A stretch of DNA of 64,000 bases from Myxococcales bacterium (GCA_016712525.1 JADJQX010000008.1:1494501-1558500); one strand, 5' to 3'; shown: positions 51,029 to 60,532, counted from the stretch's first letter. The notes: generated from the letters alone by a model not told the origin. Numbers and translations: made by a program.

Positions 51029-52348
51029 ATGCTCTACCGCCTCCACGAGCTCCAGCGTTCCCTCCTCGACCCGATGGCCCAGATCGCGGGTGTGGTCTCG
51101 TCCACGCTCCGCGACCCCACGAGCCCCTACGCGAAGCTCCCCTTCGCGCGCACGGTGGGCGCCAACCAAGGCATCGTCCATCGCCTGACGAAGCGGTTCG
51201 AGAAGCCGCCGTTCGGCATCGAGCGCGTCATGGCGCACGGGCGCGAGGTGCACGTCGCCGAGGACGTGATCCTCGAGGAGCCGTTCTGCGAGCTCGTGCG
51301 GTTCTCGCGCTCGACGGACGACCCCGCCGTGGCCGAGAAGCTGAAGAGCGACCCGAAGATCCTCGTGTGCGCGCCGCTCTCGGGCCACCACGCCACGCTG
51401 CTCCGTGACACGGTGCGCTCCCTCGTCGCCGTGGCCGACGTGTACATCACGGACTGGATCGACGCGCGCGACGTGCCGGTGTCGGCGGGCGAATTTCGCC
51501 TCGACGACTACGTGCACACGCTCGAGCGCTACATGCGGCACCTCGGCGCGAAGGACATCCACGTGATCGCGGTGTGCCAGCCCACGGTGCCCGCGCTCGG
51601 CGCCGTGGCCCTGCTCGCGGCCCGCGGGGAGGACACGCCGCGCTCGCTCACGCTCATGGGCGGCCCCATCGACGCGCGCAAGAACCCGACCCAGGTGAAC
51701 GAGCTTGCGACGAAGAAGCCGCTCTCGTGGTTCGAAAAGCGCCTCGTGCACAAGGTGCCGAAGGCCTTCGCGGGCGCGGGTCGGCGCGTTTACCCGGGCT
51801 TTTTGCAGCTCACGGCGTTCGTCGCGATGAACCCGAGCCGCCACGCCGAGGCCTACTGGGACTACTGGTTCGACCTCATGAAGGGCACGAAGGGCGAGGC
51901 CGGGAGCCTCCAGCACGAGCGCTTCTACGACGACTACAACGCCGTGCTCGACATGGACGCGGCCTACTACCTCGACACGGTGAAGACCGTGTTCCAGGAG
52001 TTTTCGCTCGCGAAGGGCACGTGGGACGTGGACGGCGAGCGCGTGCGCCCCGAGGCCATCACGAAGACGGCCCTGCTCACCATCGAGGGCGAGCTCGACG
52101 ACATCTGCGGCATCGGCCAGAGCGAGGCCGCCCACGGGCTCTGCTACGCGATCCCGCCCGAGAAGAAGAAACACGTGCTCGCCCAGGGCGTCGGGCACTA
52201 CGGCATCTTCAGCGGCTCGAAGTGGCGCGAGAAGATCTTCCCTGTCGTGCACGAGTTCGTGCGCGAGCACGACAAGGCCCCCGAGGCGAAACTGCTGGCG
52301 AACGGCGCGACCAACGGCGTCGCGGCGAACGGCGCGGAGGTGTCGTGA
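51029..52348 (+). CDS. phaZ: Intracellular polyhydroxybutyrate depolymerase
   Basis: 439 residues. ATG 51029 is preferred over GTG 51020 because the protein then starts MLYRLHELQ, as PhaZ proteins do, and the nucleophile falls at Cys183 (AVCQPTVPAL), the catalytic position known from Ralstonia PhaZa1. SWFEKRLVHKVP and the C-terminal PHB_depo_C region with VGHYGIFSG (catalytic His) are present. It mobilises PHB granules to oligomers and 3-hydroxybutyrate in the cytoplasm. No ribosome site is seen, consistent with a very short leader. The stop shares 1 nt with the dehydrogenase ATG. Confidence 0.93.
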   Translation: MLYRLHELQRSLLDPMAQIAGVVSSTLRDPTSPYAKLPFARTVGANQGIVHRLTKRFEKPPFGIERVMAHGREVHVAEDVILEEPFCELVRFSRSTDDPAVAEKLKSDPKILVCAPLSGHHATLLRDTVRSLVAVADVYITDWIDARDVPVSAGEFRLDDYVHTLERYMRHLGAKDIHVIAVCQPTVPALGAVALLAARGEDTPRSLTLMGGPIDARKNPTQVNELATKKPLSWFEKRLVHKVPKAFAGAGRRVYPGFLQLTAFVAMNPSRHAEAYWDYWFDLMKGTKGEAGSLQHERFYDDYNAVLDMDAAYYLDTVKTVFQEFSLAKGTWDVDGERVRPEAITKTALLTIEGELDDICGIGQSEAAHGLCYAIPPEKKKHVLAQGVGHYGIFSGSKWREKIFPVVHEFVREHDKAPEAKLLANGATNGVAANGAEVS

Positions 52349-53127
52349 TGCTCCACGGGAAGACCGCCCTCGTCACGGGCTCCACGAGCGGCATCGGCCT
52401 CGCGATCGCCATGGCCCTCGCCGAGAAGGGCGCGAGCGTCGTGCTGAACGGCTTCGGCAACCCCGAAGGCCCCATCGGTGAGGTGTCGCGCTTCGCCAAG
52501 GCGGGCGCGCGTGTCGGCTTCCACGGGGCCGATCTCCGCCGCGAGGACGAGATCGCCGCGATGATGGCCTACACCGAGGCCGAGCTCGGGGGCGTCGACA
52601 TCCTCGTGAACAACGCGGGGATCCAGCACGTCGCCCCGATCGAGAGCTTCCCGGTCGACAAGTGGAACGACATCCTCGCGGTGAACCTCACGGCGGCCTT
52701 CCACACGACCCGCCTCGCCCTCCCGAACATGAAGAAGCGCGGGTGGGGCCGCATCGTGAACGTCGCCTCGGTGCACGGGCTCGTGGCCTCGGCCGAGAAG
52801 AGCGCGTACGTCGCGGCGAAGCACGGCATCGTGGGCCTCACCAAGGTGACGGCCCTCGAGAACGCGCGCACCAACGTGACGTGCAACGCGCTCTGCCCGG
52901 GCTGGGTGATGACGCCGCTCGTCGAGGCGCAAATCAAGGCCCGCGCCGAGCGGGACGGGCTCGACTACGCCGAGGCGAAGCGCCTCCTCATCTCGGAGAA
53001 GCAGCCCTCGGGCGAGCCCGTGACGGCCGCCCAGCTCGCCGAGATCGTGCTCTTCTTCGCGAGCGACGCGGGCGCCCAAGTGCGCGGCGTGGCGTGGACG
53101 ATGGACGGCGGCTGGACCGCGCAGTAA
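52348..53127 (+). CDS. 3-Hydroxybutyrate dehydrogenase (SDR)
   Basis: 259 residues from the ATG at 52348 (TGATG junction with phaZ). SDR motifs: TGSTSGIGLAIA, NNAGIQHV, the Ser of VASVHGLVAS, and YVAAK (Tyr/Lys). GIQHVAPIESFPVDKW and the C-terminal WTMDGGWTAQ match bacterial 3-hydroxybutyrate dehydrogenases. It oxidises (R)-3-hydroxybutyrate to acetoacetate with NAD. With PhaZ it forms a two-gene PHB mobilisation operon. Confidence 0.92.
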   Translation: MLHGKTALVTGSTSGIGLAIAMALAEKGASVVLNGFGNPEGPIGEVSRFAKAGARVGFHGADLRREDEIAAMMAYTEAELGGVDILVNNAGIQHVAPIESFPVDKWNDILAVNLTAAFHTTRLALPNMKKRGWGRIVNVASVHGLVASAEKSAYVAAKHGIVGLTKVTALENARTNVTCNALCPGWVMTPLVEAQIKARAERDGLDYAEAKRLLISEKQPSGEPVTAAQLAEIVLFFASDAGAQVRGVAWTMDGGWTAQ

Positions 53128-53228
53128 CGCGCGGCAAGATCCATCGTAGTTACGGGAATTTGCGAAGCATGCGCGGCGCGTGCTCCTTTCCCCTTTACGG
53201 CGGGGCGCGCCGGCGCGATATCCCTCGC

Positions 53229-53753
53229 ATGACCGAGCGCCTCGTCGAGATGATCTCCGCCGATACCCTCCGCGCACGCACGAAGGAGCTCGGCGCGAAG
53301 ATAAGTGAAGACTACAAGGACCGGAACCTGGTCCTCGTCTCCATCTTGAAGGGGAGCTTCATCTTCGCGGCCGATCTCATGCGGGAGATCACGGTGCCGT
53401 GCCGCATCGACTTCTTGGGCGTGCGGTCGTACGGCGAGGGCACCGAGACGAGCGGCGTCGTGCAGATCACGAACGACCTCTCGCGCCCCATCGACGGCGC
53501 CGACGTGCTCATCGTCGAGGACATCGTCGACACCGGGCTCACCATCGCTTACCTCATGGATCTCTTCCGCACGCGGAGCCCGCGGAGCGTGAAGGTGGCG
53601 GCGCTCCTCCACAAGCCCGCGCGGGCCCGCGTGGTCGTGCCGGTCGACTATTTGGGGTTCACGATCGAGGACAAGTTCGTGGTCGGCTACGGTCTCGATT
53701 TCAACGAAAAGTACCGCAATTTGCCGTACGTCGGCATCGTCGAGCGGACCTGA
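53229..53753 (+). CDS. hpt: Hypoxanthine phosphoribosyltransferase
   Basis: 174 residues from the ATG at 53229. VLIVEDIVDTGLT is the PRPP-binding motif; LVSILKGSFIFAADL, VRSYGEGTETSG and the late VVGYGLDFNEKYRNLP are the other HPRT signatures. It salvages hypoxanthine and guanine to nucleotides. It lies 101 bp after the PHB operon with no functional link apparent. Confidence 0.95.
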   Translation: MTERLVEMISADTLRARTKELGAKISEDYKDRNLVLVSILKGSFIFAADLMREITVPCRIDFLGVRSYGEGTETSGVVQITNDLSRPIDGADVLIVEDIVDTGLTIAYLMDLFRTRSPRSVKVAALLHKPARARVVVPVDYLGFTIEDKFVVGYGLDFNEKYRNLPYVGIVERT

Positions 53754-53769
53754 GGCCCGCGGGGCGGCG

Positions 53770-54546
53770 TCACGCGCGGGGGAACACCTTGAAGAACGCG
53801 CGGGGGGCGCGCTTCTTCCTGCGGCACTCGGTGCGCGCGTCGAGGTAACACACGGTGAGGGCGCGGCGGGGCTTGCCCGTGGTGCTGCGCGAGGTGCGGT
53901 GCCACACGTGGTTGTGCACGAGCACGACCTCGCCGGCCTCGGCGGGCACCATGACGCTCCGAGCCTCGGGCTTCTCGCGCTCGACCGCGAAGTCGGGCAC
54001 GACGCCGCCGAGCTTCGTCACGAGGCCCGCAGCGTGGCTCCCCGGCACGATCTCGAGGCACCCGCCGCCGAGGGGCGCGTCGTCGAGGGCGGTCCACACT
54101 TGGAGGCCCGGCTCGCGATCGAGGCCCCAAAAGTCGCCGCCGTCTTGGTGCCAGGGGAGGTCGGAGCCGCCGGTGCGCGCGGCCTTGTTGAAGACGAGCG
54201 CGCGGTAGAGGGTCACGTCCCCCCCGTAGACCGTGCGGGCGAGCGGCTCGAACATGGGGTGCGCGATCCACTCGAGAAAAACAGGGTCTTTCTCGAGCTT
54301 CTCGACCTTCCTGTACTCGAGGGTCGGCCCCTCGAACCCCTTGCCGTAGGAGAGATCTTCGTACCGGCCGGTGTCCGTGTCCTTCTGGAAGAAGAGCCCC
54401 GGGTAGGCGACCTCTCCCATCATGATGGCGTCGATGCGCGCGCGCATCGCCTCGAGGCGCTCGGGGTCGCAGAGCCTGCCGAGGCGGGCGTAGCCGTGCT
54501 CGCGGTAGTGCGCGAGGGCGGCGTCGAGATCGTAGGGCAGGTCCAT
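53770..54546 (-). CDS. Phytanoyl-CoA dioxygenase (PhyH) family protein
   Basis: 258 residues from the ATG at 54546. WHQDGGDFWGLD holds the Fe-binding HxD, and HNHVWHRTSRSTTGKPRRAL the distal His and the 2-oxoglutarate-binding Arg. GGGCLEIVPGSHAAG is the conserved PhyH segment. It is a non-haem Fe(II)/2-oxoglutarate dioxygenase; the substrate could be a lipid acyl chain or secondary metabolite. It lies 17 bp after the aldo/keto reductase on the same strand, so the two may act in one pathway. Confidence 0.88.
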   Translation of the reverse strand: MDLPYDLDAALAHYREHGYARLGRLCDPERLEAMRARIDAIMMGEVAYPGLFFQKDTDTGRYEDLSYGKGFEGPTLEYRKVEKLEKDPVFLEWIAHPMFEPLARTVYGGDVTLYRALVFNKAARTGGSDLPWHQDGGDFWGLDREPGLQVWTALDDAPLGGGCLEIVPGSHAAGLVTKLGGVVPDFAVEREKPEARSVMVPAEAGEVVLVHNHVWHRTSRSTTGKPRRALTVCYLDARTECRRKKRAPRAFFKVFPRA

Positions 54547-54563
54547 GGGGTGTCTCTCTCGGC

Positions 54564-55541
54564 TCAGCGCGCGTAGCGGGCGTCGGTGCCCATCCATGCA
54601 AGATGCAACTTTTCGATCTCCGCGAGCAGCTCGGCCGGGAGCGGGGTCGCGAGGGCGTCCTTTGCCTCGTCGAGCTGAGGGAGGGTCGCCGGGCCGATGC
54701 ACACGCCCGCGAGACCTGGGCGCGCGGCGAGGAAGCCGTACGCGAGGTGCACGAGAGACACGCCGTGCTCCCCCGCGAGCCGGGAGAGCGCGTCGCGGCG
54801 TGCGAAGAAGGCCTCGGACCAGTAGCGCCGCTCGTAGAGGCCGTTCTTGAAGAAGCGCGAGCCGCGTTTGTCGGCCTCGGGGCTCGCGTGTTTGGGTGTG
54901 AGGAGCCCGCCGGCGAGCGGGTTGTAGGCCTCGACGGGGAGGCCGTACCGCGCGGCGAAGGCGAAGTACTCGACGTCGAGCTGGCGCACGAGCACGTTGT
55001 AGAGCATCTGCGCGCGGGAGGGCCCGGGGAGCCCCATCGAACGCGCGGCGTGCACGACCTCGAGGGCCTGCCAGGACGCGAAGTTCGAGAGCCCGTACGC
55101 GCGGATTTTCCCGGCCTCGAGGAGGCGGGCCACGGCCTCGAGCGTGGCCTCGATCGGGGTCTTCGGGTCGGGCAGGTGGAGGAAGTACAGGTCAATGCAT
55201 TCTACACCCAACCGCACCAGGCTCTCGTCGCACGCGGCGAGCACACGCTCGCGCGAGAGCCCCTCCGCGCCGCCTTGGCCGCGCGCCGCGCCCACCTTGG
55301 TCGAGAGGAAGACCTGCTCGCGCTTGCCGCGGATCGCCTCGCCGACGATGGACTCGCTGCGGCCCGACTCGTAGAGGTTGGCCGTGTCGACGCGCACGAC
55401 GCCGCGCTCCGTCGCGCGCGCGACGAGGCGGAGGGCCTCGGCCTTCGGGGTTCGGCCGCCGAAGGTCATGGTACCCAAGGTGACCCTCGAGGGTGGCGGC
55501 GCGCCCTCGGCGGTCGTCGTGTCGCGTTCTTCGCCGCTCAT
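54564..55541 (-). CDS. Aldo/keto reductase
   Basis: 325 residues from the ATG at 55541. The catalytic tetrad is visible: Asp in RVDTANLYESGRSE with its Tyr, Lys in VFLSTKVG, His in LYFLHLPDP. The rest follows the TIM-barrel AKR pattern (GLSNFASWQ; YNPLAGGLLTP), close to the aflatoxin-aldehyde-reductase/AKR7-like group. NADPH-dependent carbonyl reduction; the substrate is unknown. It is divergent from the adenylate cyclase gene (28 bp between starts) and precedes the PhyH gene. Confidence 0.9.
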   Translation of the reverse strand: MSGEERDTTTAEGAPPPSRVTLGTMTFGGRTPKAEALRLVARATERGVVRVDTANLYESGRSESIVGEAIRGKREQVFLSTKVGAARGQGGAEGLSRERVLAACDESLVRLGVECIDLYFLHLPDPKTPIEATLEAVARLLEAGKIRAYGLSNFASWQALEVVHAARSMGLPGPSRAQMLYNVLVRQLDVEYFAFAARYGLPVEAYNPLAGGLLTPKHASPEADKRGSRFFKNGLYERRYWSEAFFARRDALSRLAGEHGVSLVHLAYGFLAARPGLAGVCIGPATLPQLDEAKDALATPLPAELLAEIEKLHLAWMGTDARYAR

Positions 55542-55569
55542 GGCCCGGCATCGTATACCCTCGAACCCC

Positions 55570-57000
55570 ATGGCGAAATCGCGCTCCGAGCCGCCCGCGA
55601 CGGCGCTCGGCGCCCAGCTCCTCGGGTTCGCGGCGCTGGTCGCCCTCGTCGTCGTGTCGACGCTGTCGGTCGCGCACGTCGTGTCGCTGAAGCGCGCCCT
55701 CGACGGGGAGACCCACTTCGAGGCGGTGGGCGTCGCCACCGACCTCGCGACCCTCCGCGACGGGGCCGAGGCCCTCGACCCGGGGGAGCTCCAGCGGGCC
55801 CTCGAGCGCTTCGTTCGGCACTCGAGCGACGTCGCCTACGTGCGTGTCACCGACGCCCGCGCCCCGGACCGTGTCCTCGCCGCGGTGCCGCTCGAGGGCA
55901 AGCTCGCCCCGATGATCGACGTAGGGACCGAGCGCGACGCGGGCCTCGAGTACGCGGTCGAGGCCAAGCTCCTCCGCGACGGCGCGTGTGGCGCCAAGGC
56001 GGGTGAGTGGATCGTGCACGCGTCGGCGCTCGTCAAAGCGCGAGACGGAGCGCCGCTCGCGATCGTCGGCGTGGGCGTGCGTCCGCAGCGCATGGAGGCC
56101 CTCGTCGCCCGGTCGTTTCCCCTCGCGCTCGGCGCGAGCCTGCTCGCGTTCGTGGTCGCGGTGCTCGTCGGCCAGAGGCTCGCGCGCCGCATCACACGCC
56201 CCATCGAGGCCCTCACGGCCCGCATGGGCGACGTGGCGAAGGGCGAGCTCGGTCCGCCGGCCGACACGACCGAAGGCCCACGCGAGGTCCGCGCGCTCGC
56301 GTCGTCGTACAACGTGATGCTCGAGGGGCTCCGCCAGAAGCTCGCGCTCGAGCGCTACGTCCCCTCCCTCGCGCGAGACGGCCTCCGGAACGACTCGGGC
56401 GAGGCCGTGATCGAGGCGCGCGAGTGCTTCGCGGCGGTGCTCTTCGCCGACCTCCGCGGCTTCTCGACGCTCTCGGAGAAGCGGAGCCCCCGCGACGTGC
56501 TCGACCTCTTGAACGTGTACGCGGACGCGATGGCGAAGGTCGTCGCGGACCACCAGGGGGACGTGATCGAGCTCATGGGAGACGGCATCTTGGCCGTATT
56601 TCCCGAGACCTCGGGCGGCTTCGTGCGGGTCGTGCGGTGCGCCCTCGCGATGCAAGCCGAGCTTTCGACGCTGGCCCTCCCGGAGCTCCGCATGGGGATC
56701 GGCATCCACGCCGGCGAGGTCGTGCTCGGCACGGTCGGCACGGGCGAGCGCCTCAAGTACACCGTGGTGGGCGACGCCGTGAACGTGTCGTCGCGCATCC
56801 AGGAGCATGCACGGGATCCGTCCCGGTCGTGCGTGATGGCGAGCCGCGCGATCTTCGACCTCACGAAGGACGACGTGCCCTGGGTCCCGCGCGGCTCCGT
56901 CCCGATCCGCGGCCGCGACGGGACGATCGAGCTCTTCGAGGTCGAGCGCGCGCGCGACGATCGCCATGAAGAACATCTGCCTCCACACGACGGATCGTGA
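55570..57000 (+). CDS. Class III adenylate cyclase with periplasmic sensor and HAMP
   Basis: 476 residues. Two membrane segments (~12-38 and ~178-200) enclose a ~140-residue periplasmic domain (LAAVPLEGKLAPMIDVGTERDAG). A HAMP linker follows (~200-255), then the class III cyclase: FADLRGFSTLSE (metal Asp), LMGDGILAVF (second Asp), and VVGDAVNVSSRIQ (transition-state Asn/Arg). It should make cAMP (or cGMP) in response to an envelope signal. It stands alone, divergent from the aldo/keto reductase. Confidence 0.93.
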   Translation: MAKSRSEPPATALGAQLLGFAALVALVVVSTLSVAHVVSLKRALDGETHFEAVGVATDLATLRDGAEALDPGELQRALERFVRHSSDVAYVRVTDARAPDRVLAAVPLEGKLAPMIDVGTERDAGLEYAVEAKLLRDGACGAKAGEWIVHASALVKARDGAPLAIVGVGVRPQRMEALVARSFPLALGASLLAFVVAVLVGQRLARRITRPIEALTARMGDVAKGELGPPADTTEGPREVRALASSYNVMLEGLRQKLALERYVPSLARDGLRNDSGEAVIEARECFAAVLFADLRGFSTLSEKRSPRDVLDLLNVYADAMAKVVADHQGDVIELMGDGILAVFPETSGGFVRVVRCALAMQAELSTLALPELRMGIGIHAGEVVLGTVGTGERLKYTVVGDAVNVSSRIQEHARDPSRSCVMASRAIFDLTKDDVPWVPRGSVPIRGRDGTIELFEVERARDDRHEEHLPPHDGS

Positions 57001-57070
57001 AGTATCCCTTACGTGTTCACGTAGCGTTCTGCCCATGGTTTCGAGGGGTTTCACGCCGCAAAGTAGGTCT

Positions 57071-58288
57071 ATGAACATCGTCGCTCGCCCCATCGCCGCA
57101 GCCCTCCTCGCCACCTTCACCGCCCTCTCCGCCGCCGCCTGCGCCCCGGGAGGGGACGACGGCGCCCACGCCACGTCGGCCCTCGAGGCGCGCGGCGACA
57201 CCCTCCAGACGGAGCTCGATCGCATCGTCGAGACCACGCAGAAGGAGCTCGGCGTGCCCGGCGTGCGCGCCGACGTGATCGTGGGAGATCGCCTCCGCTA
57301 CACGGCCCGGGCCGGCCTCGGCGATTTCGTCGCCAAGACGCCCATCGGCGAGCACGACCACGTGCGCATCGGGAGCGTCACGAAGACGTTCACGGTGACC
57401 ACGCTGCTCCGCATGGCCGACGCGGGCGTCGTGTCCCTCGACGACCACGTCTCGCGCTGGGTGCCGGGCGTGCCCAACGGCGAGGCGATCACGCTCCGCA
57501 TGCTCGCGAACATGACGAGCGGCCTCGGGAGCTACACCTTCTCGCCGACGTTCCAGAAGCCGTTCTTCGCCGACCCGCAGCGCGCCTGGCAGCCGTGGGA
57601 TCTCGTCGCGATCGGCGCCGGCGAGACCCGCGCGGGGTGCCCGTCGACGAAGGGCGCGGGGTGCTTCGCGCCGGGCACGGGCTTTTTCTACTCGAACACG
57701 AACACGGTCGTGCTCGCCCTCGCGCTCGAGGCCGCCGGAAAGCGCCCGTACGCCGACCTCGTCCGCGACTACGTCTTCGTCCCGTACGGCCTCCACGAGA
57801 CGTCGATCCCCAAGGGGACGGAGCTCCCGAAGCCCTTCGTCCGCGGCGTCTCGACGCAAGGCCGCGACGACGGGGCGCCGCCGTACGAGGCGACGTTCTC
57901 GAGCCCGAGCTGGGCGTTCGGCGTGGGAGACGTGGTCTCGACGCCCGCGGATCTCGCGAGGTGGGCCCGCGCGCTCGGGACCGGAGAGCGGCTCTCGGCG
58001 AAGGCGAAGGCCGAGCGCTTCACGAAGCTCACCATGCCGCCGAACACGCCCGAGCGCGCCTACGCGATGGGCATCGGCTACGAGAACGGCTTCTGGGGCC
58101 ACACGGGCGAGCTCCCCGGCTACAACACGTCGATCCAGTACCGCCCCGACATCGACGCGGTCGTCGTCGTGACCACGAACCGCGACGCCATCGAGGTGCC
58201 CGGCAAGGACAAGCCCGTCGACCCCGCGACCGTCGCCGCGCAGAAGATCGTCTCGGCGTTGAACCGCGAGTACCCGCTCCCGAAGTGA
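57071..58288 (+). CDS. Serine hydrolase lipoprotein, beta-lactamase/D-Ala-D-Ala carboxypeptidase family
   Basis: 405 residues from the ATG at 57071. The signal peptide ends LSAAACAPG (lipobox Cys24). The serine-protease-like triad of class C/PBP4-type hydrolases is visible: SVTK (SxxK), YSN in FFYSNTN (YxN), and HTG in FWGHTGELPG (HxG/KTG-like). The rest fits EstB/AmpC-like fold. It is periplasmic and may cleave peptidoglycan peptides or small esters. A strong terminator (58360-58393) follows. Confidence 0.91.
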   Translation: MNIVARPIAAALLATFTALSAAACAPGGDDGAHATSALEARGDTLQTELDRIVETTQKELGVPGVRADVIVGDRLRYTARAGLGDFVAKTPIGEHDHVRIGSVTKTFTVTTLLRMADAGVVSLDDHVSRWVPGVPNGEAITLRMLANMTSGLGSYTFSPTFQKPFFADPQRAWQPWDLVAIGAGETRAGCPSTKGAGCFAPGTGFFYSNTNTVVLALALEAAGKRPYADLVRDYVFVPYGLHETSIPKGTELPKPFVRGVSTQGRDDGAPPYEATFSSPSWAFGVGDVVSTPADLARWARALGTGERLSAKAKAERFTKLTMPPNTPERAYAMGIGYENGFWGHTGELPGYNTSIQYRPDIDAVVVVTTNRDAIEVPGKDKPVDPATVAAQKIVSALNREYPLPK

Positions 58289-58290
58289 CA

Positions 58291-58328
58291 CGTCAGGATG
58301 CGCACGCGCGCCCGTGCGACGCCTGACG
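58291..58328 (+). terminator. Stem-loop directly after serine hydrolase
   Basis: CGTCAGG (58291-58297) pairs with CCTGACG (58322-58328); inside, CGCACG pairs with CGTGCG around a CGCGCC loop. It begins 2 nt past the stop codon. There is no T-run, so it may stabilise the mRNA end while the next hairpin terminates. Confidence 0.5.
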
Positions 58329-58359
58329 GTCCACCGGGCTCACGCGAAGGCACGAGGAA

Positions 58360-58393
58360 GAGGCCGCTCCCCACGCTCGGGGGCGGCCTCGTT
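58360..58393 (+). terminator. Intrinsic terminator candidate after serine hydrolase
   Basis: GAGGCCGC-t-CCCC pairs with GGGG-GCGGCCTC (58360-58372 and 58379-58390), a 12-bp stem with one bulge and a 6-nt loop, followed by GTTT. The stem is strong; the T-tract is short. Confidence 0.6.
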
Positions 58394-58471
58394 TGCGCAC
58401 ATGGTCCGAGCTTTGCCTACGTGGAGCTCGTGGCCCGATCGGCCGGGCCTCGTGACAGAATCGGACCCTTC

Positions 58472-60532
58472 ATGAAGCTCTCTCTTCTGCCGCGCTCACG
58501 CGGCTCGCTCCCGACCGTCCGCGCGCGGTCCTCCCGCGTCGGCGCGGCGCTCGTGCTCGCGGCGCTCGCGGGCACGGCCAGCCTCTCTCTCACGCACACG
58601 GGCGCGGCAAAGGCCCGCGAGCCGAGCGCGTCGCACACGATCCCGTCGAGGGACGCGTGGGACAGGTTCGTCGAGCACGAGCGGCGCGAGGCGATGCGCG
58701 CGCGGTTCTCTCCGAGTCGGACCGTGGCTCCCCTGCCCCTTCGCCCCGAGGCGCCACGCCCGCGCTCCGGGCTCGACGTGCAGAAGCGCACGATCGACCT
58801 CGACGTGGATCCGGGCACGGGCGCGGTCACGGCCACGATCGACCTCGACGTCACCGCGATCACGAGGGGCTTTTCGTTGTGCGGTCTCTCCCTCGCGCCG
58901 GGGCTCACGGTGACGGCGGCCGAGCTCGAGGGGCGCGCGGCGGAGGTGAAGGCCCTCTCGCAGGATGGCTTCGACTACTTCCAGGTCACGCTGCCCGAGG
59001 CGGTCGCCCCCGGAAAAACGTCGCGGATCCGCCTTCGGTACTCGGGCACCGCGGCGTGCTCGGATCCCGATGGCGCGTGCTCGCGTCAGCCAGGCTTCGC
59101 GCGGTACACGACGGGCTCCGTCTTCCCGTATTTTTTCGATCTCGAGAACCCATCGCCCGGGTTCGACGGCACCACGACCGACCTCACGCTGCGGGTGCCC
59201 GCGGGGCTCGACGCGGAGGTGTCGGCGGACAAGACGGGCGAGCGCGCCGAGAACGGAAAGACCGTCACGACGTGGAACGTGCCGAACCGGGTCGACCACC
59301 GGTACGGCTTCTATGCCTTCATCGGCCAGCTCGGGCGGAAGAGCATCGCCGGGCGGACCGCGCCGACGACCCTCGTCTCGCCGCCGACGCCGACGGGCGC
59401 TGACTCCAAAATCGCGGCGTGGTCGGCCGGGGCGCTCGGGTTCGTCGAAGACGTGATGGGCTCGAAGCTCCCCTTCGCGAAGCAGGCCCTCGTGCGCCTG
59501 CCCGACACGCTCCGCGACGTGGGCACGGTGAGCTACGGGATGACGCTCTTGAACGAGTCGTACGGGCGCTCGGGCGACGACGTCTACCACGAGACGTGGG
59601 TGCACGAGAACGCGCACCTCGCGTGGGCCATCGTCGTGCCCGAGGCCGAGGCGTCCCGCACGAAGATGTTCACCGAGGGCCTCGCGACGATGACCGAGAT
59701 CGATTTCTCGAAGTCGCTCTTTCCGGCCGAAGACAGGGATTTTTACCTGGCGCGGCGCTACCAGGCCATTCGGCTCGACTGGCTCGTGAAGGGCACGCTC
59801 GACAAGCTCCCGCCCGTCGTCGCAACCGAGGCGGTGGCCGAGAAGATCATGCGCTCGGGCACACGCGACTACTCGGGCTGGGCCTACGAGAAGTCGAGCG
59901 CCACGCTCGATCACATCCGAGCGACGGTGGGCGACGACGCGTTCACGAAGGCGCTGCACGAGTACGTACGCACCTACGCGTGGACGGGCGCGACGCTCGA
60001 CGAGTTTCGCGCGCTGCTCGAGAAGTCCAGCGGGCTCTCGCTCGGGCCGCTCTTCGACCGCTTCGTCCTGAAGACCGGGCGCCCCGAGCTCCGGATCGGC
60101 CTCACGAAGGACGCGAGCGGCAAGGTCACGGCGACCATCACGAAGGACGAGGACGGCACGTTCCCCTACGTGCTCCGCGTCACGACCGAGGACGGGCAAT
60201 CGCGCGACGTGCGCGTCGTGCTCGAGGGCCAAGAGACGAAGGTGCCCCTCGAGGGCGCGGTGCTCTCGGTCGCGCATCAGCCGCGGCTCGGGGTGCTCAC
60301 GAAGCCCGTGTCGGCGACGACGGGCGACGTGAACTTCGACGGGGACGCCGATGGACGTGATCTCCTCGCGTGCGCGGCGCGTGTCGGCGAGAAGTTCAAA
60401 GCCGACGCGACCACGCTCGGGCTCTGGGAGCTCGACTCACGCTTCCCCGTCGAGTGCGATCTCGACGACGACGGCGACGTGGACGACGACGACTTCGCCG
60501 CGCTCAAGTCGGCGTTCGGAGGCAACCCGTGA
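58472..60532 (+). CDS. Secreted M1-like metallopeptidase with C-terminal dockerin-like module
   Basis: 686 residues from the ATG at 58472. The signal peptide region (~22-45) is followed by an N-terminal beta domain (~75-300) like M1 aminopeptidases. The zinc site HENAH (378-382) and a downstream Glu at 402 (TEGLATMTE) fit M1, with 19 rather than 18 residues between. The extreme C-terminus has two calcium-loop repeats: GDVNFDGDADGRDLLACA and CDLDDDGDVDDDDFAAL, a dockerin type I pattern. It is likely exported and tethered. It overlaps the next gene by 4 nt (GTGA). Confidence 0.88.
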   Translation: MKLSLLPRSRGSLPTVRARSSRVGAALVLAALAGTASLSLTHTGAAKAREPSASHTIPSRDAWDRFVEHERREAMRARFSPSRTVAPLPLRPEAPRPRSGLDVQKRTIDLDVDPGTGAVTATIDLDVTAITRGFSLCGLSLAPGLTVTAAELEGRAAEVKALSQDGFDYFQVTLPEAVAPGKTSRIRLRYSGTAACSDPDGACSRQPGFARYTTGSVFPYFFDLENPSPGFDGTTTDLTLRVPAGLDAEVSADKTGERAENGKTVTTWNVPNRVDHRYGFYAFIGQLGRKSIAGRTAPTTLVSPPTPTGADSKIAAWSAGALGFVEDVMGSKLPFAKQALVRLPDTLRDVGTVSYGMTLLNESYGRSGDDVYHETWVHENAHLAWAIVVPEAEASRTKMFTEGLATMTEIDFSKSLFPAEDRDFYLARRYQAIRLDWLVKGTLDKLPPVVATEAVAEKIMRSGTRDYSGWAYEKSSATLDHIRATVGDDAFTKALHEYVRTYAWTGATLDEFRALLEKSSGLSLGPLFDRFVLKTGRPELRIGLTKDASGKVTATITKDEDGTFPYVLRVTTEDGQSRDVRVVLEGQETKVPLEGAVLSVAHQPRLGVLTKPVSATTGDVNFDGDADGRDLLACAARVGEKFKADATTLGLWELDSRFPVECDLDDDGDVDDDDFAALKSAFGGNP

